A stretch of DNA of 64,000 bases, taken from Erythrophleum ivorense (Eukaryota > Streptophyta > Magnoliopsida > Fabales > Fabaceae). The position numbers and the translations under genes are program-made. How positions within the stretch are numbered: position 1 is the stretch's first letter; every line of letters starts with the position of its first letter. The notes under the pieces are model-generated. The model was not told the DNA's origin. It was given only the letters and a program-made list of their open reading frames with translations, and did not search any database. Location: contig JAIUCV010000005.1 in assembly GCA_026724425.1 (NCBI GenBank), forward strand, positions 35,251,784 to 35,315,783, given 5' to 3'. Shown here in pieces: positions 1 through 10,900 of the stretch.

Positions 1-1186
1 GTAGGAAGCTCTCTTGGTGTCTTAGGAACTCATATGAACACTTAAACATCATAAAATATGGCTAGGGTTCATGGTAGAGTTCAAGGTGCAATCAAAACCC
101 TAAATTTCATAACTTACATTCTAAAGCTCCCTTTTCAATTCTAGTTGTATATTCTTAATCCTCACACTCCATAACCTTTGGTTCCATCAAGAACACATAA
201 AGAAAAACTCTCCTCCTCACTTTCTCTCTTTAGACCAAAGCTTAAATGACTTGGAAACACAAGATTTTGCAAGTTTTTCAAGTGAAGTCTTATCTTAAAA
301 CAGAGCTCTCTTCGCGTAGATTATTTTCCACCGATTGATTTCTTGAAAAGAGTTCATTTTTGGCTTGGGTTAGACTTGAATCTTCAAGTTTTCAAGAAGG
401 GAAAACCACCATTAGAGAGCTCTTAGAGAGAGGAACAACTTTCCTAATTGGCGCAGGATGAAACGGGGCCGTTTACTTATCTAAACGGAAACTTAAACTT
501 CTTCTCTCTCTCCCCTCTTAATGTCACACCATGGCTGTCCATTTTTCTGCAAATGGAAGCTTAGAGAAGGTAATGAGGTGTAATCTTACTTAAGAAGCCT
601 CTTTTACAATTTTTCAAAATGACCATTTTGCCCTTATGTCCCTATTTGCTCTATTTAGGCTCATTTTAACTCTTTTTTTAAAACCGTCTTTTCCATTATA
701 AAATTTAGGTCCTCTAATTCATAAAATGCCTTTGGTTTCATCCAAATTGGATTTAAAACCTTCCCGAATGAATTGGTCAAAGTTTAGGTTAACTGACGTT
801 GGAAAACATCCACCGAAAAGGGCTTTAGTTGTCCTAGGGCTTCCCATGATTTTCAAGTCCTCTAAGAACCTTGGAAAACTTAAAACTTTCATTTAAAAAG
901 TCCTCCTATGAGAATTCCAAAATGCACTCAAAATGACAAAAATGTCTTTACGTTTCGTCAACCTTTCATTATATTTCGTTTCTTCATTCTAGCTTTATTT
1001 TTCTTTTCATTTGAACCTGGGATTCTTATTTTTAGAAGTCTAAAATGCTTCCCAAATTTTTTGGGATCTTAACTAAGTCATTTTAGGGGACTTTCTTTTG
1101 TGTCTGGTAAATTTTGTACGTTAACAAAAAAATTGTACGTTATGTTACTCACGTTTCCTCTCGTTTTCAAAGAACCAAATATTACA
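1..1186 (-). repeat. Partial LTR, family L (cut by window edge)
   Basis: On the minus strand this begins at 1186 with TGTAATATTTGG and runs off the left edge. The same start is seen in the copy ending at 4504, and the landmark TTTTCCATTATAAAATTTAG lies at the same distance (about 500 bp) from both starts. Identity to the 1647-4504 copy in the matched part is only about three quarters by eye, low for two LTRs of one insertion. It contains no credible coding sequence. It may be the 3' LTR of the element whose primer site is at 1630-1641, or a separate family member. Confidence 0.8.
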
Positions 1187-1646
1187 ATAGCCACAATCTC
1201 ATCTCATACCGCGTTGTATCACTACTTGTCTCTACATTATGCGAGACATCATAGAATAGTCTGAGTATGACTACCAGGGAGATTTAGGCCTCATGTACTC
1301 TCTCTAGCAAGCCTCTTCATGACAATAAGATCATTTCTCATCATTCATACCAAGGGCTTGTTATTGATCCTAGCGAGCTATCATATCTCATAATACTCTA
1401 GCCATCGGATCCCTTAGCTCTGCTCAAGCCATCCTAAAGGCCAACCTTTCTTGATGTTCACTATTTATTCCAAGACCATTCTACAACTTACTTGTCATGA
1501 ACATAGCCACAAACTATTTTCACACACCCAAAATGTCTCATACAAGGCTTTACATACCTATACAAGCCTTTGTATAGCCCTATTGTTACATCCTCAAGCT
1601 AAATCCAATCTGAAAAAGGCTGAAACTTTACTCTGATACCAATAAA
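1187..1646 (-). mobile_element. Short internal region of a family L element
   Basis: This 460-bp stretch lies exactly between the LTR start at 1186 and the LTR end at 1647. It holds a primer-binding site at its right end but no gag or pol similarity, and its only open frame (61 codons at 1451-1636) has no recognisable domain. If the flanking LTRs belong together this is a non-autonomous element with very long LTRs and almost no interior. Otherwise the interior was shortened by deletion or recombination between two elements. No strong polypurine tract is visible beside 1186. Confidence 0.6.
1630..1641 (-). promoter_or_regulatory. Primer-binding site for initiator Met tRNA
   Basis: The minus strand reads TGGTATCAGAGT, matching the common plant retrotransposon primer site TGGTATCAGAGC at 11 of 12 positions. 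It lies 5 bp from the proposed LTR end at 1647. It fixes the orientation of family L: transcription is on the minus strand, and 1647-4504 is a 5' LTR. Confidence 0.85.
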
Positions 1647-4504
1647 TATAACACCATAATTATATAGCTCATCTCATTCCTTATCTAAGCTCATTTCTAA
1701 GAATTTTACAAGTTTCCAAGGAAAGAGCAATAAAATAATGAATAAATTTGCACCACGTAGGGGATGAATTTTTCATTCAATGTCCTGTGGACCATGTGAG
1801 CTCATGTATTACATTCTTATATTTAATTACATAGATACAACTCAATTCTATCACCAAAAGTGCCCTATAAGTCGTGCAAGTGAAAGAAACACACAAAACA
1901 CCATAGTATAGCCTCAGCTAGAATTTTATGCTTTCTGTCACAAATTTTGAAAAATCATAATTAATTCTAAAAATATTGAAATCATGTGTTCTTTACCATT
2001 CTGGAAAGCTTCAGATGTCTACTTTGTGCTAAAAATAGTTTTAGGTCATGAGGAATCAAGTAGAAGACTTTTGACATTCAAAAAGTACCCCAAGTCTCAA
2101 CTGTCTAGGCTACTATCACAGTTTACTATCATAAAAATTGAAAATTCATAACTAATTCTAAAAAAATTCAAATCATGTAAATTAGTCAATATGAGAAGCT
2201 ACAAATGTTAAATTTAAGGGAAAAATATCTTTAGACCACACTAAGTCTATTTGGGAATTAAATTATGATGGAATAATACTAGAGGTCAAGTGGCACTATT
2301 AGTACTGACATTAAATTCAAAAATTCATAACTCTCTACTCAAACCTCCAAATTAAGTGATCTTGGTGGCCACAAAAATCTTATAACCTCTAGTTTATTCT
2401 TGTGAAGTTTCACAAGTATTGGACACCATTTGACTATCGGATGACATAGAACACAAAACTGACCATATGAATAGTACATGCACCAGAATAGCAGAAAAAT
2501 CCCAATTTTGAAAATTCATAATTAATTGTGTAGAGCTCCAATTTTTATGAACTTTAACTTCCCAAAAAGCTCTCAATGAACTGTACATGTATGCCAAATT
2601 TCATGGGAAGATTCATCCATTTGGTCAGTTTGTGCTATAGGGTTCTTGTTTGGTCATTGTTATGGTCTCAACTAGTATCAAAGTGTCCAATTTTGCTTCC
2701 CAAGCTTGTGTGGCCACTTGAGCACGTGGGAATGCACCAAAATGACTCTCTTCACTTGTTTCAAAGGTTCATAAACCCAAAATTTTCAAACTCACTCATC
2801 TATCCCATGATATACACAAGATTACACATGCTAGCTCTTGCCATTCAATACCTAAAACATGCTATCTCATACATTTGGCATCAAATTTCATTCATACATC
2901 ATACATTTGGGTAATTACATATGTTCATATGATTACATAACAATTTCATCATGGGATTACATCATAGGCCATATGTATGGCTATACATAACTAGGTCATT
3001 TCATACATTTTGGTGTCAATCTCCTTCTCCTTGGCTTGGTGGCTTCCATTACCTTGCTTAATTGATTCACCTATCATGTTAAGACATTGGAGAGGAGGGG
3101 ATGAGATTCAAAGAATCCCAATAGCTCATCTCCTTTTCAATCACACATAAAGTATGCAATACAAGTCTTGAAAATCCATGTATGGGCATATTGAAATGTG
3201 TGAGCATTCAAGAAACATTCTTCATATTTGAACAAATCATACATAACATACATAGGCTTGCCAAGTGAGTGGACTAGCCTCGCCCATTCACTTATGGATT
3301 TTGGCCTTGCCTCACCCATTTTTTTAAGAGGTTTTGACTTAACCTTACTCTTGGGAGACTCTTTACTTTGTCTCAACTAAGTTTGAGGGTTCTTGGCTCA
3401 TCCTTACCATGGCTAGAGAGTTCTTGGCTTCTCCACTCTCAAGGAAACCAAGGCAAGCATATAAAACATTATTTGAATGCATAAAATATCATCATGGTAC
3501 CATGGAATAAAGGCTCATGCTAAAATACTTTTCATAGCTCAAAACATATATACACATATTCAAAGACAATGTAAGCACACATTCATGCATGAGAGAAGAT
3601 GGAGAGAGCTACCATGCTTGTATTCACACACTTTTTCCTTCACCTATCTTTTTGAATCTAAATTTTTCTCTATTTTTCCCTCAAAATAGATCTATATACT
3701 TCAATAAAACCATAGGAAAGAAAGGGAAATAGAGAATAGGTTTGCTAAAGAGAAAGCATGAAAAAATCAAGAAATTCCATACCTTTCTTGCCTTTTTCTT
3801 CCTCCTTTTCTTCCTCTTTTGGTGAGCCTCAAGGAGCTCTGATTTTTTTGTAATTTGGGTAGAGGAAGCTGTGCTTAAGAAGGTGGTAGAAAATGGGAGA
3901 AGTGTGTGGGAGCTTCTAGAAACACATTTTTTCAAAAATTTCAACTTCGTCCTTCCGTAATGGCAATTTTGTTTTGGCTTCATTTTAGCTCCTTTTTAAT
4001 AACCGTCTTTTCCATTATAAAATTAAGCTTCCTAATTTAATAAAATATTTTTGTAATCACTCAATTTGGAGCTAAAATCTTACCGAACAAATTCGTCAAA
4101 GTTTAAGTTCACCGACATTGGAAAACCTACACTGGAGGGGTTTTACTAGTCCTGGGGCTTTCCATGGTTTTTGGGGCCTCTAAAAACCTTGGAAAACTCA
4201 AAGTTTTCATTTAAAAAGCCCTCCTATGTGTTTTTTCAAAAGTTGCACTTATTTACAGAAATGTCATTATGTTTTAACATTTTTTGTCACAAATTGTTTC
4301 ACCATCCTAGCTCCATTTTTCTTTTTGTCTGAGCCTGGGATTTTCATTTTTAGGAGTCTAGAATGCTTTTCAAATTTTTTGGGACCTTAACTAAGTCATT
4401 TTGGGGGATTTACTTTTGTATCCAATGAATTTCATTCATTTGCGAAGAAATTGTATGTTACGTTTCTCACGTGTTCTCTCGTTTTCAAGGAACCAAATAT
4501 TACA
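1647..4504 (-). repeat. 5' LTR, family L (deleted form)
   Basis: The LTR starts at 4504 (minus strand TGTAATATTTGG) and ends at 1647 (…GGTGTTATA, one change from the expected TTACA). It is 2858 bp long. The solo copies are 3.4-3.7 kb; relative to the copy at 33165-36906 this one lacks about 0.85 kb, the equivalent of roughly 35180-36040. It carries the family's degenerate 31-bp repeats at about 3240-3440. The longer open frames inside (for example 3681-3983) match LTR sequence present in other copies and are not genes. It is inserted in the CACTA relic at 4505. The second target duplication is outside the window. Confidence 0.85.
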
Positions 4505-4569
4505 CACTTGGTGCTGAACTTTTCAATTATATGTAATTTGAATGTCAACTATTTAATTAGAATTTTCTA

Positions 4570-5510
4570 ATACTGGTTAGTTGTCTTAGAACATATTGGA
4601 TGTTAATCGTCATCAATCCATGTGCTCCAAAGATATATTACATGGATCCTTTAAATGGTGATCCAACGAATCATGAGTAGATGAAGGGGTTATTTAATCA
4701 GTAAGTAGATGCATTTATTTTTTATGTATTTCTATATAGTTTTGTGTTTAAATTTCAAAATTATTTCTTATATTAAGTTTTTTTCCACTTGCTTGATAGA
4801 GCGGTAGTGATGTTTTGCACAAATCACGAGTTTAAAGTGCTGAAATAAAAAACACTCGCCACATTATATAAATAGAACAAAGTAAAGGTATTTATCAATA
4901 TTCAGGAAATTATTGAGCACACCATTTCCCAAATTTAATATGTTTTTATTGGATTTTTATAATGGCCAAAACAACCAAACAACACAAACTGTGGGTACTA
5001 TGTGATAAGATTCATGAAGGATATCATCATACACGGATAGTCAACGATCCTAAACACAGTATGTAATTTAGTTCCTTTAAATGATTGGATGGTTTTCTTA
5101 CTTTTATGTTTTCTTCTATAATAAAATCTAACTATATGATGGTATTAGTTGTTAGTAATCTGCTGTTACAAGTTGTATTTGGTGATATTAGTGTGTAATT
5201 TGTTGCAAAAAAAGGGCTTAAGACTGGGGGAATTTCTATTTTTAAGCCATTATGCTACTAAATTTTTTTAATATAGAACTTGCTTTAAAAATATACTTCT
5301 AAAATTTGACTAAATTCTAGTCATCTAACTTCAAATTGATGTTATTTTCATTTTGCAGTACTTCCCAAATACATATTGCAAAGAATACTTTAATACTCAA
5401 ATAAATGAACCCAGGGAAAAGTGGTCTCAATACATATTTCAACAGTGTCTGTTGATTTTGTTGAAATTTGCTTGTATTAATTTCTACTGGTTTTATATTG
5501 TTTAGTAACA
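4570..5510 (+). pseudogene. Ulp1-like (C48) peptidase domain of the CACTA element, decayed
   Basis: Conceptual translation gives WMLIVINP then YYMDPLNGDP (4597-4670), and PKQPNNTNCGYYVIRFMKDI (about 4966-5025). These match the His-Trp, Asp and Cys-Gly motifs of the Ulp1 cysteine-peptidase fold found at the C-terminus of plant CACTA transposon proteins. A later stretch at 5366-5440 (EYFNTQINEPREKW) resembles the end of that domain. The pieces are in different frames, separated by AT-rich sequence that may be introns (one ends TTGCTTGATAG near 4800). The catalytic Asp and Cys (TGT 4990-4992) remain, but the position expected to be His is TAT (Tyr, 4594-4596). Stops and the lost His make activity unlikely. 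In intact elements this peptidase accompanies the transposase gene, not seen here. Confidence 0.75.
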
Positions 5511-5639
5511 TTTGATTATTGATTGTAACTATTATTTGATTGCTTTATAATAGTTCTTCTTGCTGGTTGTTTTGAGTTGATGAATAATTGATGGTTACCA
5601 AAATTGTAGAATAAAAATGAAATGAAATGCTTAAATTGG

Positions 5640-5960
5640 ATATAGAAAATGTACAAAAAAAAGTTGGCAGTTTTTAAATAACCGCCAACAAAAGTCATAG
5701 TTTATTGGCGATAATTTAAGAACCACTAACAAACTATGACTTTGGTTGGCAGTTAAATAAGAACTGTCAACAAAAACTTACCTTTTGTTCGCGATTATAA
5801 AAATAACCGCCAACAAAAATCTAGCTTTTACTGGTGGTTCTAGACCACCAACAAATTGTTATCCCTTTTGATGGCATTTGCATTGTTGGCAGATGAAAAC
5901 CACTAATAAAAGGAAAAAAAGTCACCCGTAAAGCTTTTTCCTGGCATAATGTGTGGTTTA
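5640..5960 (+). repeat. Subterminal repeats of the CACTA element
   Basis: At least six copies of a motif like ACCGCCAACAAAA (near 5682, 5731, 5768, 5807, 5848, 5896) are spaced about 40-50 bp apart. They alternate with the inverted form (TTGGCAGTT, TTGGCGATAA, TGGTGGTT). Such alternating subterminal repeats are the usual transposase-binding region of CACTA elements. They lie 120-440 bp inside the terminus at 6083, as expected. Confidence 0.8.
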
Positions 5961-6083
5961 AAACAATAGCTGCAAAATGGTAGTGGTTCTCTAACAACTG
6001 CTACAAAATTGCAACAATTGTTTTATACATCATTAGAAGCCTTTTCAATGCAACTGCAGCAAAGTGCCAATTTTTTGGTAGTG

Positions 6084-7911
6084 ATATTTTCAAAAGAATC
6101 ACTGCTTGTATCTATGTTGCACACTAAGTCATAATTTAGATACTCTCTCTCTTCTCTAGGTATTAATGATAGCATGAAAATATTAATTCTCTTTACAATG
6201 TCAAGAGTAGGTGCTTGGATTGCATGATCTTTTAGATAGGTTGGGTTGGAAAAGTTCTCAATCAATCCAAGGAAAGTAGAACCTATAATTACATCTTGAA
6301 GATTAGAGAAATATATAATAAGCAAGTCTATAAGGATTTTAATATCAACTTCTCTATCATGTGGCTTACTTAGTGTCCAATCCCTAACTTTAAGGATTCA
6401 TTTGGAGAATTCTTTAAGCTCTTCTGAATTAATAGTGGATATACTAGCTTTTAATGGCATGCTTTTAGTTAAGGTAAGCACATGACAATAATTCCATAGA
6501 TAAGCATTGTTGATGGAAAAGAAGAGAATGTTAGCTTTAGTGCCTTTCAGAATAACAAATAGTATTTGTTGCAAGTCTCCTCCTATAACAAATGAGACAC
6601 GTCCCAAAGGCATATTACAACTATCAAGATTCTAGACATGGAGAATGTCTCACATGGTACAATTAAGAGCTAAGTAATACTTGTGAACCATAAGTGCCTA
6701 ATACTAGATAATTAGCCTTGTTTTCCATAAGAGGTTACTTATGAGAGATCCTTGCTTAATATTACTTATAGAATCTTCTATTATCAAAATACGTATTGCA
6801 AATCTTGAAAGACCAATTTCACTACAAGGGAGTAAGATAATTGGTATTCCATTTGAAGTAACAATAAGAACAATCTTGCCTTTTACTCATAATGTTAAGG
6901 TTAATGGATTCTATAAATAAGTCTTCCATATACCACCATAGCCATATACACAGGAAAATTTTCCATTATTTGTCAAAGTTGAGTTCATTATTTAGTAAAA
7001 AATAAACTGATGTTTAGCAATCATGGATGTAAGTAGTCTTTTGTATTCATCAAGTAAAGCATCTCGATTGTAGCTCAATTGCTGTCCAAAAACCTTGATT
7101 TTTGAACTTGTACTTCATTGAATGGGTGAATTGAAGTGAGTAAAACAAAGGTAACTATGGTTTTTGGACAGCAATTGAGTAATTGGAAGAAGGATTGAGA
7201 GAAAGTTATTCAAGCTTCTATCATTTCTCCTTAGTAGCTTCTCAATTTCAAGTAATGTTTTATTAACTTTATTTAAATGAGTGAATTGAATTCCTAATTA
7301 AAAGAGAAAGGAAAAATATCAATGCATGTTGTATGAAGCTATACAAAAAGAATAAACTTGAAACTAAAACTGAATGTGCAGCTGATACATATGCTTGTTT
7401 TATAAGGCTTGTGAATCTATAGTAGATATGATGTCAAGTGAATTTCTCTAAAATGATCATGTAGAACAAAGAACAATGAAAAATTGTTATAGTCGAACTA
7501 TGATTAAACAAATACTATAGATATGATGTCAAATTGAGATACATGATATTTAAAATGAAAAAACCAATGATTCATAGGATATGATGTCATAAGGATTAAC
7601 TAACAAAAGCCTAATTTGGCATTATTAAAATAACAACTTTAACACGAAAAAATTGTTGTATGTTAAACATATAAAATATTCAATTATGGCAATATATCAA
7701 GATAATTATTTTAAACTTAAAACCTAAAGGTTGCAAATCTTTTTCTTGACTATAGAAAAGGTCTTTAAATAAAAGATATGATTTTTGTTCAAGATAATTG
7801 AAGGTCTTAATAAACTATTTCAAAATAGCATGATAGCAAATAATGCCCTCAAGAAATGACCACTACTCCAAACAAAAGCCCCCTAAATCGTTGCTCTAAA
7901 TTCTTGACCAT
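6084..7911 (-). pseudogene. Helitron PIF1-like helicase, C-terminal fragment
   Basis: Read from 7911 to 6084 on the minus strand, short blocks match the plant Helitron helicase in order: a block ending LLRP (7906-7790), DALLDEYKRLLTSM (about 7050), a Walker A region reading GYGGIWKT where GYGGTGKT is expected, a Walker B region with a stop where Asp-Glu should be, GGDLQQI (6613-6560), and APTLDIVKRIN with SFENITT (about 6230-6086). Similarity stops at 6084, where the CACTA terminus begins. The protein would unwind DNA during rolling-circle transposition, but the degraded nucleotide-binding motifs and many stops show it is dead. AT-rich sequence at 7250-7750 probably contains an intron. The Athila insertion at 7912 separates it from its upstream half at 27850-28875. 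Confidence 0.88.
7074..7179. repeat. Perfect 21-bp inverted repeat
   Basis: CTCAATTGCTGTCCAAAAACC at 7074-7094 recurs inverted at 7159-7179, with a 64-bp spacer. The left arm lies in Helitron coding sequence; the right arm is a copy in reverse. It is much better conserved than the surrounding decayed gene. No terminator or element assignment is proposed. Confidence 0.8.
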
Positions 7912-10900
7912 TGATAAATGTTATTTTTTATATCTTCTATTCCTTTTAATTTGGAGTTTTTAATGATTAAATATGACTTTAGGGATTTAATTAGATGATA
8001 TTTGATTTTATTAGTCATTTTTGCACTTTAGGAATTAATTTACAGAATTAGTGGTTTTTAATGCATAAATTTCTTTTAAATAATTTTGTAAATTTTCCTA
8101 CTTAGTATTTTCTATTATTTTGTGCAAATTTTTAATGGGCAATTGGAGCCAAAATAGGAAAATTTATTTGGAAGCTATTATGTGTAACTTAAAGGAGAAA
8201 ATTATTTACGCATATTTTTCAATCAATTTTTTAAAATAAAAACAAAAATGAAAAATGTAGGATGGATTATGCATGTGGAGCTTTACCATGTAATCACACA
8301 TGCACGGGTGCACTCACCATTCAGAATGAAGCTCATATGGATAGCTTATGTAAAGACACGTTGCCACACACTCATATATGCATACATGAAGCATTCATTC
8401 ACACGGGCTCTCTCTTTCACTAGGTAGATACACACTTACACATGTATAAACTCTACTCTCTTCCACCTCACGTTCACTCACAAAGAAAGCACATGTAGAT
8501 GCACAGTTCTTATTTACCAAAGGGAACTCCACACACTACCATGTCCACATTCTATCCATTCTCACGTGCACACTCATCATGGTTGGATGATACATTAACA
8601 CACATATCCCTTGCATCCTCACATAACATGTCATTGCACACACATAGGAAATGCTTTGCACCTGGCTCTCTCTCTTAATATGGGTCCAAGAGACATGGAA
8701 GTCAATTAGAGACAGGTACATGACACACTTTTCCATGTAGCAGCACGTAGACACTCTCACAAATTACACACGCATCTTTATTCAGCAACACACCTACCTG
8801 ATGAACATATGGATAGCTCTACTAATATACATAGCCATTAGTTCACGTGAGAAGCATGCACCAACTCACACGAGATCAACACTCACATCCTTTTCATCAA
8901 GTCACATTGAGGCTTCCCTAAAGCTGCACACACTTATCTATTCATGCAAGAAAACACACACAAGACATGCACACTCATATATATACACACACCACATCCA
9001 GCTCACATGTAGTCACTCCATGAATTGGATCATGTGCATGGAACATAGACACATAGCTCTCATGTCACTAGGTCACTCATTCATGCATGGTTTCTCTAGT
9101 CATTCACATGGTTCTCATCACACACATGGAACATAAGAAGCACAATATTGGAGGGAAAGAATGACATACTAGGTCATGTGAGAAAGAAGCAAATCCTTTT
9201 CATTCATTCTCTCATAGTTGCTTAGGATTTTGGGCAGTGGTGTCCAACACATGAATATAGGAGAGAAGAGCACAGGTAAAGCATGATTTTAGAAGAAAGG
9301 CTAGGGGTATTTTTAGAAAAGGAGAAAACGTGAACTGAGGCGTGGGTGAAAAGTCTAGTAGCACGCATCAGAAAGCATCATTATTCAATTCCACTTAAGG
9401 AGCTCTCATAGCTGTATATGTCGACATTAATTTCCTCTAACCATTTCCTCCAATGGAAGCTTGAACCCACCTTCGTAGCTAGCTAAGAATGTGACTTTCA
9501 TGGATGAAGATTTGAGCTCCAAGATTCATCTCCAAATTTGGCTAACTTCTCTTCTCCTTATCCCTTACTTTTAGCATTAATTTCCTTGTTTAATTTGACT
9601 AGGTTTAGCTTGTTAAATGAAGATTTTGATGGCTAACTATATTAGATTCGTTTTCTCTATAAATTTGATTGTAATTTCACATTTGGAGACTTATTTTGAT
9701 GCCTAAGTGTTTGTAAAAATTTTAGATTTAATGGCTATCCAATTTGCTAGTTATTTCCTCTTGATTTTAGGTTATTTAATGTGATGGTCATTATATTAAG
9801 TGGTTGGAATTGTAACATTATATCTATATAGCTCTTAACTGATGGCATACTTGGCATATGATACTTATTTGCCTAAAACTTGCACTTTTTGCTGTGGTAT
9901 TTTGCATAATTGAAAGCCCATTTACTTCATTCTTGGCTTTAGGAACCATGTGGGTATACCAATTCATTGCCCATGTATAACATATCGATTTATATTAGAA
10001 ACATCATAATTTAATACACAAAGCTCAGTTTTTGGATCATACATCACAATATCATAATTTTGTTCTCAGGTTGCAAGGCTAATTTTCTTATATGAATTTT
10101 GGAAAATCATAACTAATTTTAAAAAAATCAAAATTTACATACTATAGCTTTTTGAAAGGCTATGGATGTTAACTATTGAGTAAAAATAATTCTAAACTAA
10201 GGAAAAGCATTTAGCCTATGAAAATTAATAGAATAATAACCTAGGTCGTGCTCTAAGATTGATGCAGATCTTGATATTCAAAAATTCACAATTCTCTCTA
10301 TTCTCATCCAAATTGAGTGCTCTTAATGGCTATGGAAAGCTTATGATATCTAGTTTGTGTCTATAAAATTTCATAAGTATTGGACTTCATTTGGCCTATG
10401 AATGACATAGGAATGCAAACTAACCATATGAATGGTACCCATGACAGTTTCTACATAATTTAGCCAACTTTGAAAAATCATAATAAATTCTTTAGAGTTC
10501 CAAATTGAGTACTGTTTAGTTTTGTGAAAATCTCTAGATGTGCTTGCCAAATTTCATGCAAAAAATTATCCATTTGGTCAAACTTTGGTTTAGCTAAAGA
10601 AAATGGTCAATTTGAAGTCCATAAAGGGATAAAAAGGCACCAAATGGTCTTCTACTTAATCCACAACCATTTAAGCACATCCAAAAGCATAAACATAGCC
10701 TATTAAAGTATCTCAAATGATCCAAATCATCATGCATCTCAAAATCACTATCCTAGTTGTTCTTACACACATGAGCATCAAAGCATATGGGTGTCAAAAA
10801 CTCATATAATCATTCATTTGGTTCTAAATTCCATTCATACATCATATTTACATATATTTGCTTGTGCTCAATGGTTTACATCATATGTACATCATATATT

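Larger units (their letters stand above)
4505..6083 (+). mobile_element. 3' part of a CACTA (En/Spm) DNA transposon
   Basis: The right terminus TTTTTTGGTAGTG ends at 6083; its complement begins CACTACCAAAAAA, the diagnostic CACTA inverted terminus. It is followed by ATA, a possible 3-bp target duplication. Inside the terminus lie alternating direct and inverted subterminal repeats, and upstream a Ulp1-peptidase-like coding relic on the plus strand, both usual in plant CACTA elements. The left part is cut by the family L insertion at 4504 and continues outside the window. The element interrupts the Helitron helicase, whose similarity begins again at 6084. Confidence 0.85.

Noticed and set aside
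1451..1636. 61-codon ORF as the coding part of the left-edge element
   Set aside because: It has no similarity to retroelement proteins, lies on the strand opposite to element transcription and ends in the primer site.
1630..1641. Fragment of a tRNA gene
   Set aside because: Only the 12 bases complementary to the tRNA 3' end are present; no cloverleaf surrounds them.
8801..9136. 111-codon His/Ser/Thr-rich ORF
   Set aside because: It comes from the CA-rich tract of the Athila 5' LTR. The matching tract in the 3' LTR (25717-26701) does not keep the same frame open, so no protein is conserved.
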